Assembly (NCBI GenBank): GCA_917880885.1
Contig: OU862910.1
Location: 15,016,710 to 15,080,709 of the forward strand
Origin: Limnephilus marmoratus
Taxonomy: Eukaryota; Arthropoda; Insecta; Trichoptera; Limnephilidae
Reading direction: 5' to 3'
DNA: 64,000 bases
Shown: piece after piece, positions 1-11,697 of the stretch
Layout of the letters: every line of letters starts with the position of its first letter
Position numbering within the stretch: position 1 is the first letter of the stretch
Notes under the pieces: model-generated
Seen by the model: the letters and a program-made list of their open reading frames with translations, nothing else
Databases searched by the model: none
Told to the model about the DNA's origin: nothing
Translations under genes and position numbers: made by a program

Positions 1-247
1 ATTTGGCTGGCTTTGTGTTGGTTTCGTAATGGATGTCAGTAATTTGCGTTTCTTGGTATTTATCTTACTTTTTCGAAGTCGGCTCGATTGCATAGCTTCA
101 GCAATATATTGAGGTTCTTTGATTGGCATATTTCTCATTAAACGGGAATCAAGGAGTTCAGGTAGTAGACACTCCATATAAAATCGTATCAACTTATTTT
201 CCATATATACTTTCCAAAATGCAGGGTCCTTTCTGATGTATTCAACT

Positions 248-3200
248 TAACTAACTAACTAACCATCACGCCGTTTCCCCGCAGGGGTAGGCAGAGAGGA
301 CGGACCGCCAAACAACTCGGTCTTGGCACACACTCTTTGCCTCACTGACTTTCATACATCGTCTCATACATTCTCTTCTATTATTTTGGCTTTTGACATG
401 ACCCGACTCAAGTATCTGATTCACTTGATCGTGCCATGTCTTCCTCGGGCGTCCCCGACTTCTTCTACCATTCACATTCGCGTTGTTTATTCTTCTTACG
501 CTACTTCCTTCGTTCATTCGCTCTACATGCCCAAACCATCTGAGGGTCCCTTTCTTAATCTTACTCATTATGCTTACATCAGCCTTACATTCTTTGCGGA
601 TATCCACATTTCTCACACGATCATACATTGTTTTACCACACATACGTCTCAGGGATCTCATTTCAACAGCATTCAGTTTACTTTCATCCTTCCTCTGCCA
701 GTTCCATGCCTCACTGCCATACATCAGGGTAAGTACCAGGACTCCATTGTGAACTGCTAGCTTCGCTTTTTTTGACAGATTTTTATTAGCGCCAACGGCA
801 TTCAGTCCACCATTAATGGAGTTACTGGCATTCACCCTTCTTTCAATATCTCTTTCAGCCTTCCCATCTCTCGTAAACATACTACCCAGATACACAAACT
901 CATCCACCTGCTCCAAGTATTCATCATTCACAACTATGTTGCATACTGTTTTCGTACTCTCTCTTTCAAACACCATGACTTTAGACTTACTTACATTCAT
1001 CATTAACTCATTCTTCATACATACTTTGTTCATCCTAGATACGAGAGACTGTAGATCTTCCATAGTGTTAGAAATCAGCACCGCATCATCAGCATACAAC
1101 AAGCAACATACTTTCAGATTATTCAATTTCGCGTCCAATCCCACCTCTTTCAATTCTTGCATACAATTATCCATGTATAGATTGAATAACCATGGTGACA
1201 TTACGCAGCCTTGCTTGACACCTTTTGTGATGTCAAACCACCTCGTAAAACCACCGTTCACCCTAACACACGCAACGCTTCCCTCGTACAGAGACGCAAT
1301 TGCCTGTATGAGATTTGTATTCACTCCATACTTGGACAAAACCTTCCATAGCTTTTTCCTGTCGACTCGGTCGTATGCTTTTTGTAAATCTACAAAGGCG
1401 CAGAAAAGTTTCTGGTTTTTCGCCAGAAACTTCTCAGTAAGCATACGCAAGGAGAAAATCTGGTCCATGCATCCCTTTCCACTCATAAAGGCACCTTGCA
1501 CATCCCATATTTTATCCTTTGTTTCCATTCTTACCCTTTCAATCAATATTCTTCCGTACAGCTTGCCGACTGAACTTAGCAGGCTAATAGCCCTATGATT
1601 CCCACATTCCATACGTGACCCTTTACCTTTGTATAACGGCATGATTACAGCCCTTCTCCAATCTAATGGCGTGTAACCCTCCTCTAAACACTGGTTAAAA
1701 AGTTTGCACAACCATGTGAGAATAATATGGCTATCTCCTTTAAAGTATTCGGCAGCAATATTGTCGAAACTAACAGCCTTACCATTCTTCATGCATTTTA
1801 TCGATTTTTTTTTTTCATCCACGCTGATTTTGATTGAATTCACTCCGTCATCGTTCATACCCGATTCACTGCTGGCCTCACTATCACCCGGATTGCTTTC
1901 GAAAACCTTCTCAAAATATTTCATCCATCTCTCTTTTATTTCTTCCTCATTCGTCAACATTTTTCCATCTTTCGATTTTATGACTTTCAGGCTTCCATTC
2001 TCTGAACCACTCCGGGACCTTTTGACCTCCTTCCAAAACAGTTTAATGTTTTCTTGGAAGTGTTTTGTCATTTTTATTCCCTCTTCCTCTTCCAGGCGTT
2101 TCTTTCGTTCTTTCACTCCAACACTTACTCTTTTCTTACATCCCTTATAAACTTCTTTCGCTCTATCTCTCTCTTCGCTAGAATCAGTGCCAGCCGCTAT
2201 CAGACGTAACCATGCTTTCTTCTTCTCTGAGACCAGTGCTTTGATCTCGTCATCCCACCATGCGTCACCTTTCTTCCTACCTTGCATACTTATTCCACAT
2301 ACATCTCTAGCAGATTCACAAAGACTCACCTTTATGTGGTTCCATGTTTCATCAATGCTTAGACCGTCCATTTCCTTCTCATTCAATCTCATCTCTGCCA
2401 AATTCTCATACTCACTTCTGACATTAGCATTTTGCAGTTTTTCTACTTTGACTCTTGTTGGAGTTGATATCGTTTTCACTTTAGAGCGCCAGCTGCGAAA
2501 GAGGTTTACTCTCGACACCACCAGAAAGTGGTCAGTTTCAACCTCCGCCCCTCTGAAAACTCTGGTGTCCTCGGTAACGGCTCTCAACCTAGAGTCAATT
2601 ACCACAAAGTCAATTATTGATCTTTCATTTCCTCTTTCCCACGTATATTGGTGGACACATTTATGATCGAGAAAAGTATTCGATACAAACAGGTTCCACT
2701 CTAAACATACTTCAAGTATTCTGTTCCCATTGTCATTCGTTCTTTCATCCCCGAACTTACCTAGGGCTGAATCAAATCCGTCACGTCTAATTCCCACCCA
2801 CCCATTCAAATCTCCCGCCATTATAATCCTTTCATTCGAATTTTTTAATCTCATTACGTCGTTCACACCAGTCCAAAAATCATCTTTCACTTCGTCGCTT
2901 TCGGAATTAACAGGAGCATAGCAAATAACCAGAAACACCCTTGTCAAACCAATTTTGAATCGGATCCACATTATTCTCAGACTTACACATTCATATTGCG
3001 ACATACATTCAACCATTCTGGGAGACAGTAACGCTGCAACACCCTGACAAGCCCTCTCTGTATCTGGTCTCCCAGACCAGATGACAAGCCTATCGTTGTG
3101 CTGCATTGTACCGCTCTCTTTTTTCATACTCTCTGTCACACAAAGTACGTCCAAACATTTACTATCCATTGTTTCACATAATTCATTCATCTTTCTTTCC

Positions 3201-3926
3201 ATCCCTCCTCTGATATTCCACGTACCAATCCGACATTGTTCCCGTTCCGTCCTCCTCTTTGCGCTACCTAGGGGTTGGCGATGTGATGGGTAGCGAGCCT
3301 CATCGACACCTCTGTCGGCCATTCCCTTCCTCCAAGGACTACATATAAAACTACCTTAACCTCATAAAAACACCGTTACACGTATTCAAACCTACCTCTA
3401 TAAATATTCAACTCATAACAATAGTGAAAATTAATACAAACAATTTACTGCACTGCACTAACAACTTAATTAAACTAACACTAAAAGAAAAAATGTATAA
3501 TGTCTTATCACCGTAAATATTTTTGTATCATCGTAAAATGTTCATATTTTTGTAAAGTTTTTATATCCTTGTAAAATGTTTGTGTCACATAATGTCTTAT
3601 CACTGTAAATCGCTCCCTCTTAGGGAACGCAGTATGCGGGCTCCGACCAATGTCATCCTTCTCGGTGCGTGGGGCGGTGGGACAGGAAAGGCGGCGGGGG
3701 CGGGGTGTGTAGCTCAGAGTGCAGAGGCCACCTGATCACTCATCTTATTTTTGTTTCTTTCTGCGAAATGCCGCTCCAGTGGCCGATGCAACGGACAGGT
3801 CAAAATGGTCATAATTTAACCTACTGCTTGACGGCGGCAGCGGGGATGCAGGTAGGTGCGGGGTAGGCGAGGGGCACCCCTGGGTTGTCCAACAGCCGAA
3901 GGGATGGTCACATCTGGCGAGAGTTT
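248..3926 (-). mobile_element. Full-length RTE-type non-LTR retrotransposon
   Basis: A single-ORF LINE of about 3.7 kb with roughly 600 bp of 5' leader (3323-3926), the ORF, and almost no 3' UTR. The 3' end is a run of TTAG units (read + as taactaactaactaac at 249-263), typical of RTE elements, which end in short tandem repeats rather than poly(A). Near-matching 12-mers flank it: GATGTATTCAAC (236-247) and GATGCATTAAAC (3927-3938), a likely target-site duplication with two differences. It sits inside the YqaJ part of the decayed host gene. The GC-rich 3600-3926 leader has a base composition unlike the surrounding gene. Confidence 0.8.
266..3322 (-). CDS. RTE retrotransposon endonuclease-reverse transcriptase
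   Basis: An intact 1018-residue polyprotein. The N-terminal third is an apurinic-type (EEP) endonuclease: TWNIRG (34-39), CVTES with catalytic Glu64, AGDLNGW with Asp171, IIDFVVIDS (236-244) and ETDHF with Asp264 and His265. The middle is a reverse transcriptase: MPLYKGKGSRMECGNHRAIS (561-580), AFMSGKGCMDQIF, motif A FVDLQKAYD (Asp645), motif B GVKQGCVMSPWLF and motif C LLYADDAVLI (YADD at 743-746). The C-terminal tail has the basic segment LRWFGHVERMN and GRRSRGRPRKTWHDQV, common in RTE-like elements. The start is the first Met of the frame, 39 residues before the nuclease motif. No stop or frameshift is present, so it may still be competent or recently inserted. It nicks target DNA and copies its RNA by target-primed reverse transcription. 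Confidence 0.92.
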   Translation of the reverse strand: MADRGVDEARYPSHRQPLGSAKRRTEREQCRIGTWNIRGGMERKMNELCETMDSKCLDVLCVTESMKKESGTMQHNDRLVIWSGRPDTERACQGVAALLSPRMVECMSQYECVSLRIMWIRFKIGLTRVFLVICYAPVNSESDEVKDDFWTGVNDVMRLKNSNERIIMAGDLNGWVGIRRDGFDSALGKFGDERTNDNGNRILEVCLEWNLFVSNTFLDHKCVHQYTWERGNERSIIDFVVIDSRLRAVTEDTRVFRGAEVETDHFLVVSRVNLFRSWRSKVKTISTPTRVKVEKLQNANVRSEYENLAEMRLNEKEMDGLSIDETWNHIKVSLCESARDVCGISMQGRKKGDAWWDDEIKALVSEKKKAWLRLIAAGTDSSEERDRAKEVYKGCKKRVSVGVKERKKRLEEEEGIKMTKHFQENIKLFWKEVKRSRSGSENGSLKVIKSKDGKMLTNEEEIKERWMKYFEKVFESNPGDSEASSESGMNDDGVNSIKISVDEKKKSIKCMKNGKAVSFDNIAAEYFKGDSHIILTWLCKLFNQCLEEGYTPLDWRRAVIMPLYKGKGSRMECGNHRAISLLSSVGKLYGRILIERVRMETKDKIWDVQGAFMSGKGCMDQIFSLRMLTEKFLAKNQKLFCAFVDLQKAYDRVDRKKLWKVLSKYGVNTNLIQAIASLYEGSVACVRVNGGFTRWFDITKGVKQGCVMSPWLFNLYMDNCMQELKEVGLDAKLNNLKVCCLLYADDAVLISNTMEDLQSLVSRMNKVCMKNELMMNVSKSKVMVFERESTKTVCNIVVNDEYLEQVDEFVYLGSMFTRDGKAERDIERRVNASNSINGGLNAVGANKNLSKKAKLAVHNGVLVLTLMYGSEAWNWQRKDESKLNAVEMRSLRRMCGKTMYDRVRNVDIRKECKADVSIMSKIKKGTLRWFGHVERMNEGSSVRRINNANVNGRRSRGRPRKTWHDQVNQILESGHVKSQNNRRECMRRCMKVSEAKSVCQDRVVWRSVLSAYPCGETA

Positions 3927-6415
3927 GATGCATTAAACTTTCATCGTCTAATCCCATTTTAAATGCCGTTATTGGACATTTTACTTCCACAACCATATCA
4001 TTAGTAATGCCATCCGGTGAAGCGCCGAAAAAAGGGTACTCCAAATCAATGAACAGTCCACAAGGATTAATTACCACATTTTCTTGAACGGAGAGCTGTT
4101 GAATAGCCACCCTTTCATTGACAATTCCATGCCGAATAGAAGCTACATTTAACAAACATTTTGGGCTTAACAAGTTTTTCACAAGAGGCCCGCAGCTAAT
4201 ATCTTCCCTTCTTTTGATTATGTTTCCGAATATGGATGCCGTCAACATATTCCGCCTTAGCTGCAACCATTCGCCAGAATCTCTCTGCAAAATTGTTTCT
4301 TTTTGAATTTTGTCGCGATTTATAATGTTTTCGCTTAAATTCAGAAGAAATTCTTTTTTGCTCTTTTCAAAACTTTCTGGTAGCATATTTGGTTGCCTGA
4401 CATTAATACCATGAATCTTTTCATTTTTAGAAATTTGTTGAAGAACGCGATTCTTTTTCCCCATGTACTGTTGTCTATTTAAAGCTCTCTTTTGACGTTT
4501 GGCTTCAAGACTTTTTACATGTCTAGTAGGGTGATGAAAAAAAGATTTTTGTAAATTGCGCAATGGAGCTCTTGTGTTAAAAGACACCACAGCACCATGG
4601 CATCGTGCCTCATAGGACTGCCTCATTGAAAAATTTATTCTCTTGCCACCTATGAATTTCGCAATTATTCCATTAAATCTTTCAACGACATTACTGTCAA
4701 CATCGTGTATGAGACTATGTGCATGCGCACCAAAGGTAGATGTTATCAAAATGATTCTGAGGCACGGGGGCTACCTTTTAGCATCTTCAATAAGTCAGAG
4801 TCACCCGTCTTTTCCGCAGAGCAAAAATAATCTCTACACTTGTTATGGTTTCCGAAAACGTGATACGGAGAATTTAAAATGTCCTTATGCAAATTTTCTA
4901 TTTTTTTATAAGGGAATATCAGAATTTTTATTATATTTAATCGAACAGGTAACAGCCTTACGGAGAGACATAATATTACCAATCGTTAAAAGTTTTATTA
5001 AATTTTTGGGATATTTTGTATCAGAGACAAGAGAACGTAGTTTTGTACAAAAGTTTCTTAACACATGATTCCTACATTCGATATTTTCTACAGTATTGTC
5101 CAAATAGGGTCGGGCTTGTAATATTTTGGAATACGTGCTGGAGTCACCATCGGATACCAAGCGAGCGTAAATTAAATTGTATTCCTTAACCGAATCTTTA
5201 AAACCCTTGAGAAGAATGTCTGACTCCATGCCACTTGAAGAGCCTGTGTAATTTTTAAAACATACATGTTCTTTAGGTAAAGTGACTTTTTTTTCTGCCC
5301 GAGCGCAAATACAACAATATTTGTTGCGAACAGACATAAATAATACTTTTCCAAATTTCTTTCCTATAATTGCCGCTGCTCCTGACAAAGAGGAATAATT
5401 TGTTCAATATGATCTCTTTCCCCAGCATCCAACTGCAATAACGTCTATCATGGCAGTTCCATTTTTGTTTACTCTGCCTTCTTTTAATGCCGCATCCCTT
5501 TCTTTGGTGGCTGCCAACACCATACAGTCAACAGAAGTTTCCTGCCAATTCTGAGATACTTCTGAATGTATTCTCGAATACAGTTTTGAAGACATTGTTG
5601 GTACGTCAACTGCAGCTAAAAATTCCTCCAACTGGTACTGTCCCCCGCCAATTGCCATAATTCCAGATACCGCACTCCTATTGATATCCAAAGATGCACA
5701 ATCGTCATCAGTCGAAAGGATCTTTTGAAAATTGCAAAAATTGCATTTAATTGTGAATTTAGATATGAGACCAGTCCTTTTTTCGTTCACTATTTCTAAT
5801 TTCTCAGACTACATCCAAAGTTTTCGCAATGTTGACTATATATTTTGAGTTTTTTTATAAACATATCTACATTAATCAATCTACGGCCTTCAATCAGCAT
5901 CTCAGTCTTTAGCAGTTGACAAACTTCCACCTGAAAGAAAAAAAAATCCAGTGTGAAATGATGATAAAACGTTTTGTACATCTTCAATATTTTAATTAAT
6001 AGTATACTGTAAATAGAAGTGCAAATGAAACAATTGCATACACTTTGTTTCTCAATTAATTTGTTTTTACATACCTCATATGGAATTGAGCGGGATCAAC
6101 ATCAATATCATGAGTGCTAAGACCAAAAGTTGGTGAATTCCAGGTGTTCGTTTCTGGAACAATCTCTTGTTTATCCTGAAAGAAGATACTTTTTGTAAGC
6201 TTTGCGTGTAAGTACGGTAATTATAGTAAATGTATTGATAATATATTGGAACACAAACCGAACATCAAACTCGATTAAAAAATTCGGCTATCTTCTTGAA
6301 TTTCTGACGAAACTAACAAAGAGCCACCGCGGTAGATGATTACTAGTAATGGGTTAGTCTTATTTTCATTGTGTTAACAAATATGTTAACAAATTAACAT
6401 TATGTTAACAAGTAA

Positions 6416-7267
6416 GGGAACGTACCCATACTACGTGACCTGTTCAGGGGGGGGGGGGTCATCGAAATACCACGCTTGGTCACAACGGGGGGGGGGGGGC
6501 TTAGGTTTTTATCACATAGTCAATCTAGAAATCTCGCGTTTTTTTTTGAGCTACGAGGGGAGGTTTTAAGTTCGCGGAATAGGAAGGTAAGTGATTAATG
6601 GGGGTACCGCTGAATTAGGTACTAATTGAACAACTCATTTAGGATAAACACTGGGTTTTATCGTAATTAGGTCATTAGTCTTTGAGCTATCGTCGACCAA
6701 ACACTTCAATCGGGAAGAAATTGTGAAATGTGGAGAAAATTGAGTTCCGCGCTGTTATAAAGTTCCTTTAAAGATCAGAAAAATGTACCTATTAGGGTAG
6801 TAGGTGAATATGTTGAAAAGGAAAAATAATTTTGGTTTTTATTTCCACTCCTTACCCAATCCGCAAACTTAAAAACCCACCCTCGTACATTCAAAAGTTC
6901 AGGGAACGTGTTTGTTGAAGATGATTGAGATGAAAAATGTTTATAAAAATAACAAGACTTTCGTTTCCATAAATTACGTTCCGGTTCCAATATATTTTGA
7001 CATAAGTTTTATCTTGATAATATTTTTTCCACTTGTAATGCATGCACTCTTGCTGGCACGCAGCAAGCGCCATATTAATAAAGACAAATATAAGCCAAAT
7101 AATGCATTTTTTATTTTTTGTTAGCAAAAAATGATTCGAAACCATATTTATGAAATACTACGTGAAAACTGTAGGGGGGGGTCTTGGAATATACTACACA
7201 TGGTCACCGGAGGGGGGGAGGGGTAAAAAATTGCAAAAAGTGTGTCACGTAGTATGGGTACGTCCCC
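6416..7267. mobile_element. TAA-flanked inverted-repeat element, long copy (family T1)
   Basis: Terminal inverted repeats GGGAACGTACCCATACTACG at the left and its complement (with GGGGACG) at the right, followed inward by G-runs. The trinucleotide TAA flanks both ends (6413-6415, 7268-7270), as in PIF/Harbinger-type elements. Shorter relatives are at 40296-40452 and 61619-61783. This copy has about 700 bp of extra internal AT-rich sequence without a convincing ORF. It lies between two exon remnants of the Mutator-like/YqaJ pseudogene. Confidence 0.8.
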
Positions 7268-7455
7268 TAAAGTGTTCTTAGTTCTTACTTCAAGGTTTGG
7301 GTTGGAAACGGCATTCAAGTCAGTGCCGTAAGAACTAGAACCAGCAAATAGAGAACAGGAGCGAATAATTTCAGGTTCATTCATCTCTGGTCCATGCTGA
7401 AAAATAATATCGGTTTTTGCAGTGTTTTTTTTAAGAAACTCATTTTTTTTTTTTT

Positions 7456-7690
7456 TTACATGAGCTCCACACAGGAGGCCCTGAGGAAAATAATTTCCAT
7501 CAGGGCCTATGACATCTTTGGGGATGCTGTGTGGAGGGTTTTTTTGGGGAAAGGAAGGAGAGGAGAGTTCTGGGAAGGAAAAGGGTTTATGGGGTGGGTA
7601 GGAATCTGGGGTTCAGTATGTCCTGGTCATCTGTCATCAGCCTCCAATACCTAGACAAACCTCACCCCATGAACCCGGGCACCAAATCCC
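7456..7690 (+). repeat. Dispersed repeat family R1, copy 1
   Basis: Begins with acatgagctccacacaggag and runs through a segment shared with 25160-25440 (same strand) and with 10036-10120, 11375-11492 and 41465-41822 (opposite strand). The segment ggccctgaggaaaataattt is the best-conserved block. Short ORFs across it are not credible genes. It is probably a SINE or other non-autonomous repeat; its class is not decided. Confidence 0.7.
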
Positions 7691-8322
7691 ATAAATGTAA
7701 TATTATTTAATCTTTGAAACTTATGAAAAATTACCATGTTGAGTGAAGATATAGAGTTTAACAAAAGGGGCTTATTTTCTTTATTAGATGCGATATTGTC
7801 CTGATGATGTCCCACGGGATTTTGCCTGTAATGAGAAACACATATACATAAATACAGGCTATGGTTGGCAGGCCAGGCTGTCCCATACTGGCAGATGTAA
7901 CAGGACTTGCCCGACAGACTTTCACCAGTTATTCCTGAGCTTATTTGGAGTATCTTATATGGAAATTACCAAAATAATCTCCACCAAAATAATTACCACA
8001 GCCATAACCAAAATAATCTCCACCACAACCACAAAAAAACCATCACCACCACAACAGCCGTACATCAACTACTAAAACAACCACCACATCAATCTTGCAA
8101 AACTTCGACCCTTGATTCTAGAGAATGATAACCATTTGAATTACTGTGTATTTATTTACCACGGCAGAATAATAATAAAATCATTTAGGTGATGCTCTGC
8201 AGATTACCTGCAATGTCTATTCTTTAGTGTGCGGTCTACCTGCCTATGTTTGAAGATTTGGTATACTGTCCAGACAAAAAGGATTATATTTTATTACCAA
8301 AACAATTCTTTGAATAATAACT
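7691..8322. other. No gene seen; imperfect tandem repeat at 7960-8070
   Basis: About 630 bp without a recognised gene. From about 7960 an A/C-rich stretch repeats variants of ccaaaataatctccacca. Short ORFs here are compositional. Confidence 0.5.
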
Positions 8323-9154
8323 GGGAGAAATGCACATCCGGGCACAGCTTGTTTTTGGCAAAAAATCATGATTTCACCGCGTTTTAAGTTAAGAACTTTA
8401 ATCTGGAAGGTGAAAAAAAGTGCGGAAAGAAATAAAAAAAAAATTGAATAAGTAATTAATTTTCAATTACGTTAAGTAAAATTTCACTTCGCGAACCGAC
8501 ACTATGACAACCCGGCGGCCATATTGTCACTGATATATTGGTATCCCTGATACAAGGATGAGCAAGATATGATTGTAGCCGACTTCGTGGGATACATGGA
8601 TAAGGCGCGTAATAGGGTTTGTGTAGTGGGCTTGTGTATGTTATCTTTAGTTTAAAAAACAGCCTATGTTTTTGAATGGTTTGTTTGGCTACGCAGGGTT
8701 TGAGTAGCGGGCTTGTGTATGTTATCTTTACTTTAAAAAACAGCCTACGTTTTTGAATGGTTTGTTTGGCTACGCAGAGTTTGTGTAGCGGGCTTGTGTA
8801 TATTATCTTTATTTTAAAAAACATCCCAGGATTTGAATGGTTTGTCTCCATTCCAGTACCTACGCACCTTATTATTTATCCCACGAAGTCGGCTACAATC
8901 GTATCTGGCTCTTGTTTGTAGGTCTGGGATACCAACATAACAGTGACAAAATGGCGGGCGAAGTGTCGTAGTATCGGTTCACGAAGTGAAATTTTATTAA
9001 TACTTTAAACGGCTGTATCTCCCTCAATTTTGCCGAGCGCGCCTTAATTTTTTTTTATTCAGCTTCTCCCCACTTTTCTCATCTAGAAAGTGCCTTTTTA
9101 TTAAATTTCCAAACTGTGCCTGCATCTGCATTTGACTGGATCTGCATTTCACCC
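8323..9154. mobile_element. Foldback DNA element, family F1, copy 1
   Basis: Inverted ends GGGAGAAATGCACATCC and GGATCTGCATTTCACCC, with an exact 8-bp duplication TAATAACT at 8315-8322 and 9155-9162. Longer subterminal inverted repeats include the ttcacttcgcgaaccgac and gaagtcggctac blocks. Three imperfect tandem units of about 73 bp (8615-8850), each containing gggcttgtgtatgttatctt, fill the centre. Relatives are at 16198-17121 and 27084-27510. The 8-bp duplication points to a hAT-type mover. Confidence 0.82.
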
Positions 9155-9162
9155 TAATAACT

Positions 9163-10348
9163 ATTACTTACAGTAAACTGCTGTAAGTTACAGGTAGATC
9201 GAACATTAAAGCGGCACCAACATTTATTTGACAGATTTCTACATAATTGCACATAATACACATATTTCTTTATTACTTTATTCTATTGACAAAAGGCTAA
9301 TTACTCAGCTACATTTTACGGATTTCTCCTGAAATGCAGGTGGCATTCAGCAGTGCCTCTAATATAATATATACGATAATAAAAATTTACAAAAAATTAA
9401 AATGAAGCACACAAAATTCAAATTCAAAATAAATAATACAACATTTATAACTAACCTTCTCCATTCCAAAAGTCGTTTGCCTCGTTGCTGTAATCTTCTT
9501 TGGGATATTCCTTTTGTCCTGTTATTTCCCATATTTTACTGAAATACACATGTGTATTAGCCATGAGATTTACCTTGACTTGTGAATTTGAAAATCATTT
9601 TTACTAAGTGGATACATTACCTTGGGGAGGTAATTGTGCAACTCTATCTACAATAAATAATCTCAAAACCTACTTGATTGTACACTTTAAAAATACAAAG
9701 AACTGTTTCAAAATTCGAATGATTTAAGGTAACAAATCTTAGGATTTCAAAAATTTTGCAACGGTCACCTTGAATATTATCTTACACTAGCGCAGAACCG
9801 TGAAAAATCACGGAATAGTCCGAATTCCTGAAAAATCAGTTCCAATTTAGAAATTTAAAGAAAAAAGGCTTTCTATTAATTTTTTTTTACGTATTAGGTA
9901 ATTATAATCATTTCCTATTTTGTAAACGACAGCTTAATTGAAAACAAATTTGAGTTCATTGAACCAGATTTCACGAATGATGCACAAACTATCGAAATCT
10001 TGAGTATGCTTATAAATAAGCTGAGTATGCTTATAAAAACCCCCCACACAGCATCTCCAAAGATGACATAGGCCCTGAGGGAAACTATTTTCCTCAGGGC
10101 CTCCTGTGTGGAGCTCATGTAAAAAAAAAATTAAATATCACATCCTTAATATCATATCAAATAAAATGTATTTACTCACGCTGGGGTTTGAAAACGCGAC
10201 CTCTGGATTCGTTGTCGAGGATATTAATTGCTCGACCACGGAGGTCAGGTAAACTTCCAAATTAAAATCCAAAATGGCGACCTTAAAGTTTTGTTCCTCC
10301 AAACCGAGAAAATTGACACTTCACGGAGTATGCTTTCGTAAATATACG
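9163..10348. other. Intergenic AT-rich stretch, one R1 fragment
   Basis: No gene, RNA or inverted-repeat element recognised except the R1 fragment at 10036-10120. Confidence 0.5.
10036..10120 (-). repeat. R1 repeat fragment
   Basis: Matches the first part of R1 (gagctcc, the ggccctgagg hairpin and ctttggagatgctgtgt) in reverse orientation, ending in an A-run at 10119-10130. Confidence 0.65.
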
Positions 10349-10796
10349 ACTGTACTCAGGGCTGGGCAAAATACATGCTTTGCTGTAATTGAAATACAAA
10401 TTACAAAATACTTTTTCGCATGTATTTAAAATACGAAATACAAAATACTTTCAAGTCGTGTATTTGAAATACAAAATACAGTATTTTAACCATTTTTTTC
10501 TTTCAAATACAAAATACAAATTAGAAAATACAAAATACATTTGGTTTTAGTAGAACCTTTGGTTGCAATAAATTGTCGTAAATGCCCTTATCTAAGGGTG
10601 CGTTTCCATAGAAGCAATGTTAAGCAGAGTGAAACAGAGACGTGCAAAAATTGACCAATCATATTGCTCAAAAGACACATCTCATCTCCGCTTCACTTGT
10701 AAAATTTGTGGTAAAGGACTCAGGTGTTAGGTAATATAATAATAATATATTATTATTATAACACGACATTTGTATAGCGCTATTTTGTGTTATTTC

Positions 10797-11697
10797 TAGT
10801 GACCGACCGAAGGTTCGGTTTCGGTTTCGTCAAGGTTCGGTAAAAAAATCTAGTTTCGGCATCAGTTTCGGTTTCGGCAGAAAATCTGCCGAACCTTCGG
10901 CCGCACCGAAACTCTGCATTTGTGAATTATCGCGTGCCGTTTGACTGACTTCGGGTGAGTTCGTGGCTCGTGTGTCATCCACCATCATCAACTGAGTTCG
11001 CTGGCCGGTCCGGCGTGCTTGTATTGTGAGTTTATGTGATCACAAACTTCAATTATTTTTATTTATTTCATTCTAATTTTAATTTTATTTAACAAGTGTA
11101 AATAAAAATTAAAATCTAGTCTCCTTCAATGGAAGCGATCTTCCGAACAGTCCCTCCTTTGATGTGCTTGGTGTAAGGCCCTCCGTTCATGGAGATACTT
11201 ACAATCTACGCAATTGTGACGAAACCACAAGTAGGTACCCTGTTGATATACATACTACTTTTTAATGCTAGTCTCCGTACACGGCGCTATCCGAAATATA
11301 CTATATAGTCACATGAGAACGGGTTGTTTCTATGACTCATTCTTGAGTTCAACAGCTCGGCTGTGGAACCCGGCCTCTATGTTTCCTCCCTCCTTCCTCT
11401 CCCCAAAAAGACCCTCCATACAGCATCTTCAAAGATGACATACGCCCTGTGGGAAATTATTTTCCTCAGGGTCTCTCATGTGGAGTTAATGTAAAAAAAT
11501 GTTGTGATTGTAAACGCAATTAAAATTTTAATACTCAATTTATGAGGTCCTTACTTTATAGTGAATATAAGTGTAAAAAATAAGCCGAATTTCAGTAAAC
11601 AATAGATTTTTAACATGTCTAAAAAAGTTTCGGTTTCGGTTTCGGCCGAATATTCGGTTTCGTTTTCGGTAGAAAATCCTGTTTCGGTCGGACACTA
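10797..11697. mobile_element. hAT-like element B with TTCGG subterminal repeats, nested
   Basis: Ends TAGTGACCGACCGAA and TTCGGTCGGACACTA with an exact 8-bp duplication GTTATTTC at 10789-10796 and 11698-11705. Tandem ggtttcggtttcgg motifs occupy both ends. It lies wholly inside element A and itself carries an R1 fragment, giving three insertion layers. Confidence 0.87.
11375..11492 (-). repeat. R1 repeat fragment inside hAT-like element B
   Basis: Same block as the other R1 copies (catcttcaaagatgacatac, ttttcctcagggtctctcat), ending in an A-run, reverse orientation. Confidence 0.6.

Larger units (their letters stand above)
1..7396 (-). pseudogene. Mutator-like transposase + YqaJ nuclease gene, decayed
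   Basis: Recognisable pieces in order on the - strand: exon 7289-7396 (36 codons, AG and GT borders); a possible exon 6075-6175; 5930 to about 4750 with the Mutator-like domain (EGRRLINVDMF, then VSDGDSSTYSKI and ECRNHVLRNFCTKL, a DDE-transposase-like core); 4749 to about 3930 with the end of that domain (VERFNGIIAKFIGGKRINFS) and a YqaJ-type PD-(D/E)XK nuclease (RRNMLTASIFG, GASPDG, VEVKCP); and 1-247 with the nuclease C-terminus (FYMECLLPELLDSRLMRNMP). Lesions: a frameshift near 5795, an in-frame TGA at about 5404 where an Arg codon (CGA) is likely ancestral, frameshifts near 4910 and 4755, and loss of roughly 50 residues between DDESLM and the C-terminal piece. The phase of 6075-6175 does not fit the next exon. 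An RTE element (248-3926) and a MITE (6416-7267) lie inside. The domain pairing is known in multicopy insect proteins; whether it mobilised itself is unknown. Confidence 0.8.

Noticed and set aside
323..2666. Several + strand open frames of 60-260 codons
   Set aside because: They lie opposite the intact RTE ORF and follow its codon structure; Ser/Phe/Thr-rich shadow translations.
3745..4749. YqaJ domain as evidence of an integrated virus
   Set aside because: The domain is joined to a Mutator-like domain with introns, as in insect multicopy genes; no other viral gene is nearby.
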